From Arabidopsis thaliana (lineage: Eukaryota; Streptophyta; Magnoliopsida; Brassicales; Brassicaceae), in contig NC_003074.8 of NCBI RefSeq assembly GCF_000001735.4, positions 2,170,101 through 2,234,100 of the forward strand: a DNA stretch of 64,000 nucleotides. The letters run 5' to 3'. Shown piece by piece: positions 24,279-36,286 of this stretch. Each line of letters begins with the position of its first letter. Position 1 is the first letter of the stretch. Under the pieces are notes generated by a model that was given only the letters and a program-made list of their open reading frames with translations, was not told where the DNA came from and made no database searches. Both the position numbers and the translations under genes were made by a program.

Positions 24279-26404
24279 CTATGTCTCAAAGAAACGAAGC
24301 TCAACCATGAACTCATTCTGTTTTGGGGAGTACGAAACAACAGCCTTGGCAGAAAGAAGCACTTGAAGAGCATATTCAATAGCAAATACTGTCTTATCTA
24401 CAGTCACAGGGTTAGCTCCGTTCCTCAGATCGATCTCAATTCCAGACTCCACTTTGAAACTAAACGGTCCAACAATCTGCAAAACCCGTAGAAGATTGTT
24501 ATGAATCAAGTAGCTGAAACTATGAATTTGAGAATTTCTGTGTCTGGTAGACTGTTTGCTCATAGTAGAATATCGTTTATTTTACCTGTTGCTGTAGAGA
24601 AACTAATACTTCAGGGCAGATTTTCTGAAATGCTTCTAAACTAGGCTGCCGAGAATTTAAAAGATCTTGTGCGACGCTAGTGGCACCGGTAAGAAACCTC
24701 AAACCATGCGGAAAGTCTAATCTAGCATGGAAACGGGTGAGATCAAAGAAGAATTTCTGGAAGTTTCCATATTGAGCTGTGAGTGATGCCCGCCCTAAGG
24801 CATCAGCCATGAATCCGGAATTTACAGATGGAAAATGAAGAGAGAACCCTCCAACACCCTCAGAATCATTTTCAAATTTTGATCTGATTGAATTTTCACC
24901 AAATGCTGCGGTCATCACAGAGCCTGTGGGATTAATGAAACTCTTAGTAACAGCACCAAAAAGATCATAAAAAAGACCCGTGCTTCCAAACCTGAAGGCT
25001 CAAGGCTCACTCATACATAAAATTTTCAATCAGAGGAAAACAAATTAGCTATTCAATAGTCGAAAGAAACCAAAATATCCCAAAAATTCCCATTTCCATC
25101 ACTAGTTCTGTAACATCAAATATTGGAATTGGAGAACTCAAATGATAAGAGTTGAACAAAACTTATTAGAGAAATCACAAAACTTTCAGTCTTGACAATA
25201 AAATGCTTCTGAAATAAGTTGAAGAAACTTATCATACCGATAATCCCAGATACTGCGACATGAGGACTACTGAGGAAGACATCATAGGGCTTGCAAGTTT
25301 CGAGCTTTGGAGTGGTACCCCTCCAGAGATCCATGTTTGTCCTATAAGAGACTGCAGATTTCAGAGACAAACCAGGAAGCAGTGACGGTGGAGGCACTTC
25401 CATAGTATCAGAATGTAACTTCTTGGGTGATCCGCTGTTATGGTGTAAACATAAATGGTAACTTGGACCAGATTCAGCAGGAAGAGATGCTAGATCAATA
25501 GCCATTGAGAGTGGCACATCCCAATATTCACCATGTTTATCCACAAAAAGTCCAGGCCAAACCGCTTCTGCTGTCAGATTGTGAAGCGGAAACTGAAACC
25601 AACAAAAAATAGAGACGTGAGTCAGAACAAAGTGTAGCGGACTTCATTACCTCAGCAACCAATTGGTATGATCCAAATCAACAATGAATCACATTGCCAA
25701 CCAAATAGTGAAATATTATTAACAGAGTCAAGAAATTGAAAAGAGGGTAACAGAGAAATTGCCTCGTGATTGAAGATAGCCTTAGCTCTAGGATTCTTAT
25801 CGAGATCACCTTTGTAAGCATCATAGCTAAGAAGCAAAGTATCATCTGGTGATAACAAAAACTCAGAACAAAAACCCAATGCGTACAAAGATTTATCCTT
25901 CAAATGCTTGCCAATTGTGTTTAAACGAGAAGCTACTGTAGACGAAGACCCTCGACCAAAAGCTTTAGTCTTATCTATCTCCGTTACGAATCTCTGAACA
26001 TCGAATTGGCCCAGAAGAGACACAAGCCTTGGGATTCACAAAAACAAAATAATTATCGAACTTTCACCGAAAGTATCAGAAAAAAAAAAAGTTAGGATTT
26101 TTGAATTTGGGGAGGTATACCAGTTGTTGGAGAAAGGAAGAGTGAGGACTCTTTGAAGAGAGAATCCACCACCGCCTCCATCTCCGGTGTTGGGACGGAT
26201 AGGGGAGAAGGAAGGGATGAGAGGTGAGGCCATGAAGCGGTGGAAGAACTCAACTTGCTTAGGGCGAGATAGACGAGTGCCTCTAGAGAGACCTAGAGGA
26301 AGAGGATCGTCAGGAACAGCTCGTGCGGTGCCCTCGAGCGTCACCGGAGTTGACATATCGAGGTCCCAGATGTCTCCCTCTCCGACCCATCTCATTCTGT
26401 TCAT
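24279..26404 (-). CDS. TGD4: TRIGALACTOSYLDIACYLGLYCEROL 4 (TGD4/PDE320), multi-exon (At3g06960)
   Basis: A chloroplast outer-envelope beta-barrel-like protein of about 480 aa that binds phosphatidic acid and is needed for lipid transfer from ER to plastid; mutants accumulate trigalactolipids and are pale (PDE320). Exon 1 starts at 26404 (MNRMRWVGEGDIWDLDMS); the frame extends further upstream but the family starts here. Later exons encode 'SLLGQFDVQRFVTEIDK', 'LSPDDTLLLSYDAYKGD', 'WPGLFVDKHGEYWDVP', 'FSLHFPSVNSGFMADA' and a C-terminal exon ending VELRFFET with TAG at 24279-24281. No cleavable transit peptide or long hydrophobic helix is visible, as expected for an outer-envelope barrel. It runs tail to tail with the pseudouridine synthase gene, 124 bp apart. 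Confidence 0.95.
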
Positions 26405-27022
26405 CTCCGTCGTCTCCGCCGCCGTCGCTCGATTTCTACACCCAGCTGACCTGGAGATGACCAAACACACTCTTACTCTGGATTTGTTCGATAAACACCT
26501 TGCCGTTTTTGGTTTTCATAAGAAGAATGCTTCCCGTTTAATTAAACCGGCTTAAAGAACAAAGAAGGCGTCTAACGGTTAAAAGAATCGATTTATTCCG
26601 GTTATGGATTGAATTATTCGGTTTGAATAAAAGAGTAGGAACAAAGAAACTAGGAACTTTAGAAATTCATATCAATTCATTTGCCTCAAAAGCTTAAAAT
26701 TCAATGTTTGCTATGGAATTACCAGTGTCTATGTAATGATTAAAATAACCGCAGCTAGCGACACATAATATCTCGATGCTTTTTTAATCTTTATTCTTTG
26801 TGAATAATATACAAATGTTTAGAAGAGAAAAGTTCTTTTTTAATGGTTGGTAGGGGGTGTTTCGTGCATGGTTCCTCTAGGATTCCAACTTGGTCAGGCT
26901 TATATATAAAAGGACCTTGAGTTTTGAACCCTAAACCATCAGACACACCTTCCTTCACATGCTTCTGTATCTTTAGATATATATACACACGCAAAATACA
27001 TCCCTCTCTCTAAAACATCATA
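26405..27022. promoter_or_regulatory. divergent intergenic region with a clear TATA box for the small gene
   Basis: It holds the TGD4 5' leader (to about 26.55 kb) and, at 26901-26910, a strong TATA box (tatatataaa) 113 bp before the ATG at 27023. The rest is AT-rich with no gene. Confidence 0.6.
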
Positions 27023-27232
27023 ATGGGAGGTTCGTGGCGTTTCTTCTTTAGCTTCTTCGGCAGTTTCAAAGCGTGGTGGCGACGGAGACAGAGATCGAAC
27101 CAGGCAGGAACGGACGATGAGATGTATGGTGAAGATAGTGAAGCCAACTTCTATAATTGGTACCTCGTTGAACCAGCTATTAACCGGAGATCCACTGATT
27201 TCATCAAAAGGTTCCACGAGACTCGTGACTGA
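27023..27232 (+). CDS. small orphan protein, 69 aa
   Basis: A short single-exon frame with a well-placed TATA box at 26901 and a plausible leader. The N-terminus (MGGSWRFFFSFFGSFKAWW) is aromatic and amphipathic, followed by a basic RRRQR patch. An acidic linker then leads to 'NFYNWYLVEPAINRR' and 'FIKRFHETRD'. There is no cysteine, so it is not a defensin-type peptide. MGG at the N-terminus could allow myristoylation, a guess from the Gly at position 2. I do not recognise a family with certainty; the C-terminal block looks constrained, as in short stress-related proteins of Brassicaceae. Codon use and the TATA box make it a likely real gene. Confidence 0.65.
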   Translation: MGGSWRFFFSFFGSFKAWWRRRQRSNQAGTDDEMYGEDSEANFYNWYLVEPAINRRSTDFIKRFHETRD

Positions 27233-29552
27233 TTCCATCACCTTCTTATTCTTCTCTTCAGCTCTTGGAGTACGTAGTAGTTTGGAAGAAAATTTGTTTG
27301 TTTTTTCCGGTTTCGTCTCTGTAGTACGTGTTTTCTATGTGATTTCAATAAATATAATCCTCATTGGTCAAGTCTATCGAGTTGAATATTATGTGTGTTT
27401 TTCTCTACGTACCTTATTAATGCATACGACAATGATAAATCAATCGTTGGTTTGTGTTATATATCAAAGAAACACAAAAACAGTGGATATTTCTTGTAAA
27501 AAGTTAAATAATTATGGTTTTACATTACTTCACCTTATTCCAAAATGAATCTCAAACAAAGAAATGCATAATCAATGAGTCTCCACAGAAAAAAGGGAAG
27601 AAGCTTACTCCTTAAAAAAAAATTTAGTAAGTATAATTTTCACATGGGCTTGCATAAAGTTCCTTATGAGAAGATTGATTGTGATGCCTGTATAAGTATC
27701 GTAGAAGAATTAGTCCGCATATGATTGGTCAAATCTTAAACCAAAAGTGTGTATATATTTAGATAAGGATAATCGTTTTCTTCAAATAAAAGTGTCTTGG
27801 AAGGCGAGAAGATTGTTCTCCAGGTTAAACCCAAACATGGGATATGATTTTTCTGTTGTCTATATCAATTACTCTCGTTCATGTTGTTGTTATGAACTAA
27901 TTACATTTACTATGAATCCTTTTGGATAATTTATTACTTCACTAGAGAAAGTTGAGGAGGTGTCTAATCATAAGTTTGCCAAATAATCAGTCATGTACGT
28001 TCTTATTATTATAGGGCGATATGCTCCAAATAATCGAAACCAAAACTCACTATCTTTATACAAAGCTTTTGGAAAAGAAAAACGAATATATGTTAGAAAG
28101 AAGAAGCTTTACTAGGCACGAATCGATACAAAAGCAATGAAAGAATCAGTCAGAGCTCGATATATATGCTTATAATCAAGAAGAAAGAAGATATTTGTTT
28201 CACTAAAACATATGCCTCTCTCTTTTTTTTTTAGTATTTTGTGTCCCAAACTTTAAGACAGCTTGAAAGCACTGCTTGGTGGTTAAGTATCAACATTCTA
28301 TATATAGGCTTAGTCACTTTGTTACCTTTCTAAATTCTTACCTTCTCCGAAGCTTCTCACCTTTGTTTTTTTTTTTTTACCTTTTCGGAACATGTCCTAA
28401 CTCATAGGCCTTTTACTTTACATTCCTCTTCGCTTATATGATGAGAGAAAAAAAAAAAAAAAATTGTTCACGTCCCTGAGGGTAATTTTAGCTTCAAAAT
28501 TCATCTTTTAAATTAATTTTAAAATTTTAGTTTACTTACATACCTAAGTTTTCTTATAACTTAGCTTAATTTCAATAAAAACAATTTCAGGTCCGAATTC
28601 TTCTGTCCAAAAAAAGATCTATCCATGTTAGGTCTATATATAAGACTATAATCTTAGAGATGAATTAAATTTCGTCAGAATGTTGCATCTTTTGTTTACA
28701 TGTCATGCATGTGTGCATCCAGTGCATGTAACCACAAAACTATCTAAAATCAGATAGTTGAACTAGTTCATGAGATACCATACCAAGTTGGTATTACCAA
28801 CCCAAGCACAAGCATGATATTGGGGTACGTAATAGCAGCCATTGTATAAAATTCTCAGCATGAAATAATCATATGATCTAATTTTAGACAATACGTACAG
28901 TGTAGAGTAATAGATAACTTTGATATATTCTACTAATATAGCTACTTTCGATTCCTCGCCAAATGTATGCGTTGGCTTAGATTGATACCTAAGCTGGTCC
29001 TAGCTCAAGTCAAGGAACAAGAACCAAATCCCAAAGTACATCAACGTACAAGAAACTCCTACTTTTAATGTGTGCCCAGGCCATCATTACTTCTCTAAGG
29101 AAGGGAAACCACTCAACTACCTATAAAAAATATATCATTTTTCTTTTCAATACCAAGAGTTTTTGAGCCGAAACTCGTAATCCCCGAAACCGTAGCATAT
29201 AATATTATTTTCATCTCAAACGTCACTCGAACCGACGATCTCTAAGCTTCGCGTAAGATCTTTACCAATTGAAAAAATAAAATTAAAAAATATATCATAT
29301 ATTTGTTAAATGAAGAGAACTACATTATAATTAGTTAACTAGCTTCCATATATATTAATACGGAGCATATATATATAACCTCTCCAGACTCCATAATGCT
29401 ATTAATTTGGCACTAACTATGGTAAAAGTTGGAAATATAAAGTTTTAAAAGTAGTTTCGTGCTAACAGAAAAAATAAAGGTTTGATTGCAATATAAGTGT
29501 GGTTTGTTTCGTGTCTCTCCTCACCAGTGTTTACATGATCAACTTCATTTTC
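27233..29552. other. large AT-rich intergenic region
   Basis: About 2.3 kb with only short, low-complexity frames. It has homopolymer tracts (T near 28370, A near 28448) and, near 29160-29280, a tRNA-like stretch listed separately. I see no gene, intact element or long repeat. Confidence 0.5.
29160..29280 (-). mobile_element. possible SINE head remnant (tRNA-like A and B boxes)
   Basis: On the minus strand, 'tcaattggtaaagatc' (complement of about 29256-29272) resembles a pol III A box. 'GGTTCGAGT' (complement of 29225-29233) resembles a B box, with spacing as in a tRNA gene. It does not fold into a full tRNA by eye, and no target-site duplication was established. It could be an old tRNA-derived SINE or chance. 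Confidence 0.3.
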
Positions 29553-31053
29553 TTATGGTGTATCTTCATCTACTTCTTCAAAGACCCTCTTGTCTTGGTG
29601 TGTGACCTCGATTCCACAATCAAACTCTTTTGTTACATCTTCATCTTGTTTTGTGCCATGTTTTTGTTCACACATGATCTTTACTTCCTGATTCTCCACA
29701 ACTTTCTCGATGCCACTGATCTTGTTTTGCTAGATTGTTAAGAACACACAAGTTTAAAGAATAACTCTCTTTATTAGCTTTAGAAAATCAACTTAAAACT
29801 AAAACAACTGACCTCTTCATCGACATCTTGCTTGATACTATCTTCTTGGTCATTGATCTTTTCTTCTTGATCCCTTGCATCTTGCTTGATGTCACCGTCT
29901 TGTCCAATGTTCTTTCCTTTTACATTCTTTGCCTTTTGTTGATCAACATCACTATCTGATTTTGTAACCGCCTCTTCATTGTCGTGATGTGCAACATCCG
30001 CGATGAGTTCTTGATCAGTTTCGCTAATGCTTTCAGTTTGAACCGATGATCTTGGAGGCGTAGAAATAATGACAGGTCGTCTGTTTGTCTGATGCCAAGC
30101 AAGGTGGGTCATAAAATCACTGCGGTTATGGATCTGCACAAATACCATATCCAATTAAATTTAAAAGAGTTAACTACAACATATTAGGAAAATCACAAAA
30201 GAATATGGACCATAATTACCAACCATTTGTGTGGGGTAATAATAACATGGGTTGTTGTTATACATGTAAATATATTGTCCCCAAACGTGATTCCTATATA
30301 TTATGAAAATAAATATATAAGCAAAGAAATTAGATGAAAACAATATTCAAACTTTAGTTTAAAAACAAAATTGAATAAATATTACCAGGTGTGCGGAGGA
30401 CAATATGGAATTACGTGTTGAGGAGCTTGCTGATATTGATGCGGCGGTATAACATAATTGAATGATCCTACAAATTTAAAGTTATGAAGAAGAAAAAGTT
30501 GTTTGAGAAAGTTTTGTTACACAAAATAAAATCATAAAACCAAGATTTAGAAAGAGAAATAAGGATATATAAACCGTTTAGGTTAGGGTGATTCATGTTT
30601 TGTTTTGCACCAGCACTAGCCAAATTGCAATTGGTTGTTCTTCCATCAATGATGGGTTTAGAATTTTGAAGAGCTCTAACTGTAGAGACATAGTCTCTAA
30701 AAGTAATCTGAAAATTCAATACAAATCAATCGTCTTCATTAAACCGGTATTAAATATGGAATCAAACCATACAGAGTACAAACAAAACGTGTTTCTAGGT
30801 CAGAGGAAATCTTCATATTTTTAAATATACACAAAGGTTTACTAATGAAGTTGAATTAAGGAAAAGAAAGGATACTTACAAAACCATAGCCTTTTGATCT
30901 GCCAGGATAAGTTTCAGAAACAACATTAGCATCAACCACTTGTCCGAATTGTTCAAAGTATCTTCTCAAATCATCTGCAGTTGTTCTCCATGTTAAATTC
31001 CCCACAAAAATCTTCGTAACCCTAGTATCATGATTATTAGTTTGAGACATCAT
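29553..31053 (-). CDS. RRM RNA-binding protein, multi-exon (At3g06970)
   Basis: The first exon starts at 31053 (MMSQTNNHDTR) and encodes the start of an RRM: RNP2 'KIFVGNL' and then RNP1 'KGYGFV', which is split by an intron at about 30880. The next exon gives 'TFRDYVSTVRALQ' and 'CNLAS', completing the RRM. A Tyr/Pro/Gln/His-rich stretch follows in small exons ('PPHQYQQAP', 'YIYMYNNN'). Then comes a long acidic exon with Asp/Gln/Lys repeats that ends 'DVDEE' at a GAG|GTCAGT donor near 29812. I place a terminal exon at 29729-29553 (acceptor 'caatctag'), which continues in phase 0 from 'QNKISGIEKVV' to 'EEVDEDTP' and the TAA at 29553-29555. This class of single-RRM plant proteins probably binds mRNA; the target is unknown. 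Confidence 0.85.
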
Positions 31054-31430
31054 AACCAATAAATAATCTCTTAAAAACCAATTTAGAGAAGAAACAGAAA
31101 GTTGCAGGGTTTAAGGGTTTGGAACTAATATATATATATATATATATATAATGAGATAAGAGTTGTTAAAAAATATATATCTATATATATCTATATATAA
31201 GGAGATAAGGAAATTAGTTTCCCAATAGAAAAAGAAATTAGGATATTATTAGATGGAATGCAATTTTATTTATTTATTATTTGTTTGTTTTTTAATCTTT
31301 TAAATTTTATTTATTTTTTTTTTTTGGGTCATCTCCTCTCTTATCTCTATGATGACTATACCGTTTATTTTCTTTTCCCACTCTGCTTAGGAAGAGAAGA
31401 GAGAAGAGAGAAGAGAAGATACTTGAGGAG
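31054..31430. promoter_or_regulatory. bidirectional promoter of the RRM gene and RH50, with AT repeat
   Basis: 377 bp between divergent starts. An alternating (TA)n tract at about 31128-31150 and imperfect tracts to 31197 occupy the centre and may serve as a flexible TATA-like region for either gene. A GAGA leader (31390-31418) sits just before the RH50 ATG. Confidence 0.55.
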
Positions 31431-34400
31431 ATGTTGGCGAGAGCTCCACCGCCTTATTTTAATTTCCCGGCGAGGAATAATACTATCTGTAATCGGAATG
31501 AGATTGTGCGGTTGTTTCGTAACGGCGGAGGAGTGGTAGCTAGAGGAGCTGGTTTCACTCGGCGACCACTGGAAACTTCGAGCTCTTACGACGATTCCAC
31601 CGATGACGGATTCGTTATCATCAGTGCGGCAGATAAGGAGAATGAGTTCGCTCCTCCGCCTTCTTCCGATTTACTCTCTTCGATTCCGTCAGGTAATTTT
31701 GGTTAGTTGCTAGCTTTTGTCTCCCTCCTCGAATTGTAGTACCTGTAGTGGATTTTGTAAAATTAGGTATTAGGAACTGTGTTCGTTATTATTATTGGTT
31801 TTAATGATTTATTTGGTGTTGTAGAATCTGCGAGAAGAAATGGTTCGCGTTCGAGAGGTCTGACTGCGAGTTTTGGAAGGTTAAAGGCCCAGAAAGTGAA
31901 AGCTCTTGTTGGGAAGGTAACGCAGAAGAAGCAGCATATGAGTCACAATGAGGAAGAAGACGAGGATGACGCCTCTGATGAGAATTATTCTGCGGATGAA
32001 GGGTTTGGTTCATCATCAATTCTGGATTTGATGAGGAAGAAGCTGGCTATGAAGGCTATTCCTAGATCAGGAAAATCTGCAGAGAGGAACGAGGTAAAAA
32101 GAGCTAGCAAAGTGCGGGAATCTAGAGAGTCAAGAAGAGATTTAGATAGATTGGAAGGAGATGATGAAGATGTTGATGAGGTTTCAAATCCTGACAGGTT
32201 TACTGATAATCAGAGAGCAGGGTCGCGGAGTTCATATTCAAAAGGTGGTTATGCTGCTAACTCCAGGGGTAAGGGTGATAGGCTTTCGGTTGCAAGAGAT
32301 TTAGATTCATTTGAGGGACATGGTAGAGCTATTGATGAGGTTTCAAACCCTCGAAAGTTTAATGATAACGAGAGAGCAGAATCAAGGAGTTCATATTCAA
32401 GAGACTCTTCTGCTAACTCCAGGGGTAGAGAAGATAGGCGTTTTGTTGCCAAAGAGTTAGATACATTTCAGGGACGTGATAAAGCTTATGATGAGGTTTA
32501 TAATCCTCGAAGGTTCACTGATAATGAGAGAGGACTCAGAGGAGGATCACATTCAAAAGGCTCTGATACTAACTCTCGGGGTTGGGGTGATAGGCGTTCT
32601 GTTGTATATACAAGAGATATGGATGATTGGAGAGAGAGGAATAAAACCAAGGATACTAGGGAGACTGGCTTTTTTAGCCGGAAAACTTTTGCAGAAATTG
32701 GATGTAGTGAAGATATGATGAAGGCCTTAAAGGAACAGAATTTTGATCGCCCGGCACATATTCAGGTTCAGACTTTATTTTCACACTTGATAAATCATCT
32801 AGGTGCATGTGTATGTATACAAATCTTCTTACTGTTATCGTGCTACCATTCTTGTTTGTTTGACGCAGGCTATGGCTTTTTCACCAGTTATTGATGGAAA
32901 GAGTTGTATCATAGCTGACCAAAGTGGATCAGGCAAGACACTGGCATATCTTGTCCCTGTTATTCAGCGTCTCAGGGAAGAAGAGCTTCAAGGACACAGC
33001 AAATCGTCTCCTGGGTGTCCTCGTGTCATTGTTCTGGTACCAACTGCAGAGTTGGCTTCTCAGGTTCATTTCTTTTTATATGTGAATGATCTTCCTAGGT
33101 TGATTCATTGGTTATTGATGTGAATGTATTTAGCTGAAGACAATTGTTTGGTACATATGAAATACTTGGCAGGTTCTTGCTAACTGTAGATCAATATCAA
33201 AGTCTGGGGTCCCGTTCCGTTCGATGGTAGTGACGGGTGGCTTCAGACAACGAACCCAGCTAGAAAATTTAGAGCAAGGTGTTGACGTTTTGATTGCAAC
33301 ACCAGGGCGTTTCACGTACCTAATGAACGAAGGAATTTTGGGGTTGTCAAATTTAAGATGGTACTTTAAATCTTTCAACAAAGCAAACTTTCCCCATTGA
33401 TTTGACGAGATGAAAGACTTTCACCAACTTTTGTGTGAAAATTGATTGGGTACAATCTTGGTTACGTGTTTTGCAGTGCCATCTTGGATGAGGTGGATAT
33501 ACTCTTTGGCGACGATGAGTTTGAGGCAGCCCTGCAAAATTTGATAAACTCTTCTCCTGTTACTGCACAGTATCTATTTGTTACAGCAACCTTGCCACTT
33601 GAAATATACAACAAACTTGTTGAAGTTTTCCCTGATTGTGAAGTTGTAATGGGACCTCGAGTGCACCGTGTTAGTAATGCTCTCGAAGAGGTTGGTATTA
33701 ACATAAGTGATTGGAAATATGTAATGGGATCAACAACAGTAGCAGAATTTTTGTTTTGCTAACTTGGTTGCTGAATAATCTTCTTTGACTCGTCCCTGAC
33801 CAATGTTGAGTTGCACTGTGCAGTTTCTTGTTGACTGTAGTGGAGATGATAATGCAGAGAAAACTCCTGAGACTGCATTTCAGAACAAGAAAACTGCTCT
33901 CCTTCAGATAATGGAGGAAAACCCTGTTTCCAAAACTATTATCTTCTGCAATAAGGTACCATGGTCGCCAACCTACTGCTTTTCGCTACTACTTGAAACC
34001 TTTTTGGACATCTCAGTCTCATATCCACCCTTTTATATGCAGATTGAGACATGTAGGAAAGTTGAGAACATATTTAAGCGGGTTGATAGAAAGGAAAGAC
34101 AGTTGCACGTCCTACCTTTTCATGCTGCACTCTCACAAGAGTCAAGGCTTACAAACATGCAAGAATTCACATCATCTCAGCCCGAAGAAAATTCACTGTT
34201 TCTGGTTTGCACTGATAGGTACCTCAATTTGGTTACTGTTATCGTTTTTTATGATGCTATATTGCCTGAACATTGAAGATGTTAATTTTTTGTTTCTTCC
34301 TTTTTCGTTCCGAAACAATTGCAGAGCCTCCCGTGGGATAGATTTCTCTGGTGTTGATCATGTGGTGCTCTTTGACTTCCCACGTGACCCCAGTGAATAC

Positions 34401-34562
34401 GTGAGACGTGTAGGAAGAACAGCAAGAGGGGCTAGGGGAAAAGGAAAGGCTTTCATCTTTGTGGTGGGGAAGCAAGTAGGGTTGGCACGGAGGATAATTG
34501 AGCGAAATGAGAAAGGTCACCCAGTTCATGATGTCCCAAACGCTTACGAGTTCACAACCTAA
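31431..34562 (+). CDS. RH50: plastid DEAD-box RNA helicase RH50, multi-exon (At3g06980)
   Basis: Starts [17 protein letters not shown], a Ser/Thr/Arg-rich, acid-poor N-terminus typical of a transit peptide. The first exon ends near 31692; the second (from about 31825) carries an acidic stretch and three approximately 52-residue repeats (32139-32610). The helicase core follows: Q-motif region '[11 protein letters not shown]', motif I 'DQSGSGKT', Ia 'PTAELASQ', 'TGG', Ib 'TPGR', motif II 'DEVD' (not DEAD), motif III 'TAT' (not SAT), IV 'TIIFCNK', V 'ASRGIDF', VI 'RRVGRTAR'. The stop is at 34560-34562. Arabidopsis RH50 is a chloroplast factor for 23S-4.5S rRNA maturation that overlaps functionally with GUN1 (literature, from memory). 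Core exons are joined by short introns, each giving an in-frame motif. Confidence 0.95.
32139..32610 (+). repeat. three tandem protein-coding repeats in RH50
   Basis: Units start at 32139 (DLDRLEG), 32298 (DLDSFEG) and 32454 (ELDTFQG), 159 and 156 bp apart. Each carries 'DEVxNPxxF', 'DNxR', 'SRS/GGSHS', 'NSRG' and 'DRR' landmarks. A partial fourth start (RDMDDWRER) follows. The spacing is a multiple of three, so the frame is kept. Confidence 0.85.
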
Positions 34563-35291
34563 GTAACTCTTCATCTTGACCTTCTTTTTATTACTGCAAT
34601 CTGTGTGTTGAAAGTTTCACTCTGTTGTTAGTTAAAAGAAATACGTAGAGAAGCCAAGTCCAAATTTTGACCATTAGTCTGTTGTAATGTTGTTAATGAC
34701 ACTTAACCTCCAAGCTCATGGAGTCTTGCACTGAATTGATGCCCCAAATCAAGATCATAACCAATTAGGATATAAAGTTATCTAAAGGATATGGAAGATT
34801 TGGACATAAGCTTATCTTCTTCCTATCATGCGTACTGTAGAGGAGAAGCAGCTGGTTGCAAGCAAACACAGTCTGGGAATTTATTACTTGTCTCATTTTG
34901 TTAAAAAGATTCACATGGCGCCAATTTGCCAGTAGGTTGTGTATACGTACTTGTCGCATTGAGAAATAGACAAATGATCAAAGATTGGGTGGGAACTGGT
35001 GATGTATGTGAAAGGGAAATAAATCGTCATGATTTTGATTTGCAATAAAGATTTTGAAATGGCAGTTTATCAATCAAAATTAATACAATTCAGATTTTGA
35101 AGTTGCACTATCTGTAATCTGTATATAAATAGAAAATATCTTTGGATTGGCAAAAATACTTAAATGTCCAAATCAATTAAATTAATTCACAACAGATTTT
35201 GTTTGTGTGACAGAAAAATGAAAAATCCCCTATAAAAAGAGCTCATAAGAACATAAATTAAAGCAAAACGAATAGATTAGCTACAACGAAA
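34563..35291. promoter_or_regulatory. RH50 3' flank and LCR44 promoter
   Basis: About 730 bp. A TATA box (tataaaa) lies at 35231-35237, 55 bp before the LCR44 ATG. The rest is AT-rich with no gene. Confidence 0.6.
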
Positions 35292-35606
35292 ATGAATTGC
35301 AAGATTGAATTCATGAGCTTCCTCGTGATGACTTCAATAGTCATCCTATTTCTCTTTGTTTCAGGTTAGTCTCTTCGTGTCTTAATAGCAAACTATGGGA
35401 AAATATTAATAATGTGTTACTCTATCTCAAGTCTTTTTTTTTTTTTTTGTATTTGGTGAAAAGCAGGGAAAGTTGAAGCTGAACCCCAATGCATTGGATC
35501 ATGTGAAATGCTTGCTGACTGTAACACGGCTTGTATCAGGATGGGATACTTATTTGGCCAATGCGTTGGCTGGAAAACTCCCGATATGTGTTGTTGCAAC
35601 CATTGA
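35292..35606 (+). CDS. LCR44: LCR44, secreted cysteine-rich (defensin-like) peptide, 2 exons (At3g06985)
   Basis: Exon 1, 35292-35364, encodes a signal peptide (MNCKIEFMSFLVMTSIVILFLF) and ends in TCAG|GTTAGT. Exon 2, 35467-35606, encodes the mature peptide starting near KVEAEPQ, and stops at TGA. The mature part has eight cysteines in the LCR order C-x3-C-x5-C-x3-C-x8-C-x7-CCC, expected to form four disulfides. The intron falls at the usual place between the signal and mature parts. LCR peptides act outside the cell in defence or pollen-pistil signalling; this member's role is unknown. It heads the LCR-DC1 tandem array. Confidence 0.9.
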
Positions 35607-36286
35607 ATGTTTCGAATCTTAAATGTACGTATTGAAAATCATCAACAAAAACTCTTTAATATCTTGATTAATAATTTATTATAATACTACTATATAACAA
35701 GCGTGTGAGTTTTTAACAACTTTGCTTAACTCAAACACTGAGAAAAATAAGGAAAAGAAAACATTTGCATTTCATGAACAATTAATTATAACTTATCATA
35801 GTGTATAAAGTTTATTTGACGATTTTTAAAAAAAACATTATTACTACCACTAATCAACATTATTAAGACATTGATCCGAAGTATACGGCGATTGATTTAT
35901 GTGCGCCTTGATCATATTTTTGAAATGATAGCCGCTAGCTGTTCGTTCATATATAAAAATAAAACTATAAAAAAACAATCCAGCTTAGACTGAGTGAAAA
36001 ACTCAAAAAAAAGTAGTAATTAATGTTTATGGTGGATCAATTTTATAAATGCCGACAAAAAGAAAAAAAAAAGGATCAATTTTATAAATTCAAAAAAATA
36101 TATATAATACGATAAAAATGGCCTTATTGATAATTAATGTTGCAATTTGCACGATGCTGAGCTGGTTTTATGGGTAAAGTCAATGAGTATTGGGTAATAC
36201 AAAAATAATGTATATGTCAGGTCACTGGTTACACAATTTATGTATAGCTCAAAGAAATAAGAGTTAGCAAGGATCCCAGACTACCA
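35607..36286. other. spacer of array unit A
   Basis: AT-rich DNA between LCR44 and the first DC1 gene. It aligns by eye with 38778-39402, with indels. Near 36267 the alignment breaks: unit B has about 120 bp (the start region and leader of its DC1 gene) that unit A lacks. Confidence 0.6.

Noticed and set aside
29499-29741. 80-residue hydrophobic plus-strand frame
   Set aside because: It is the complement of an acidic, Glu/Asp-rich exon of the RRM gene, which reads as Phe/Leu/Ile on the other strand.
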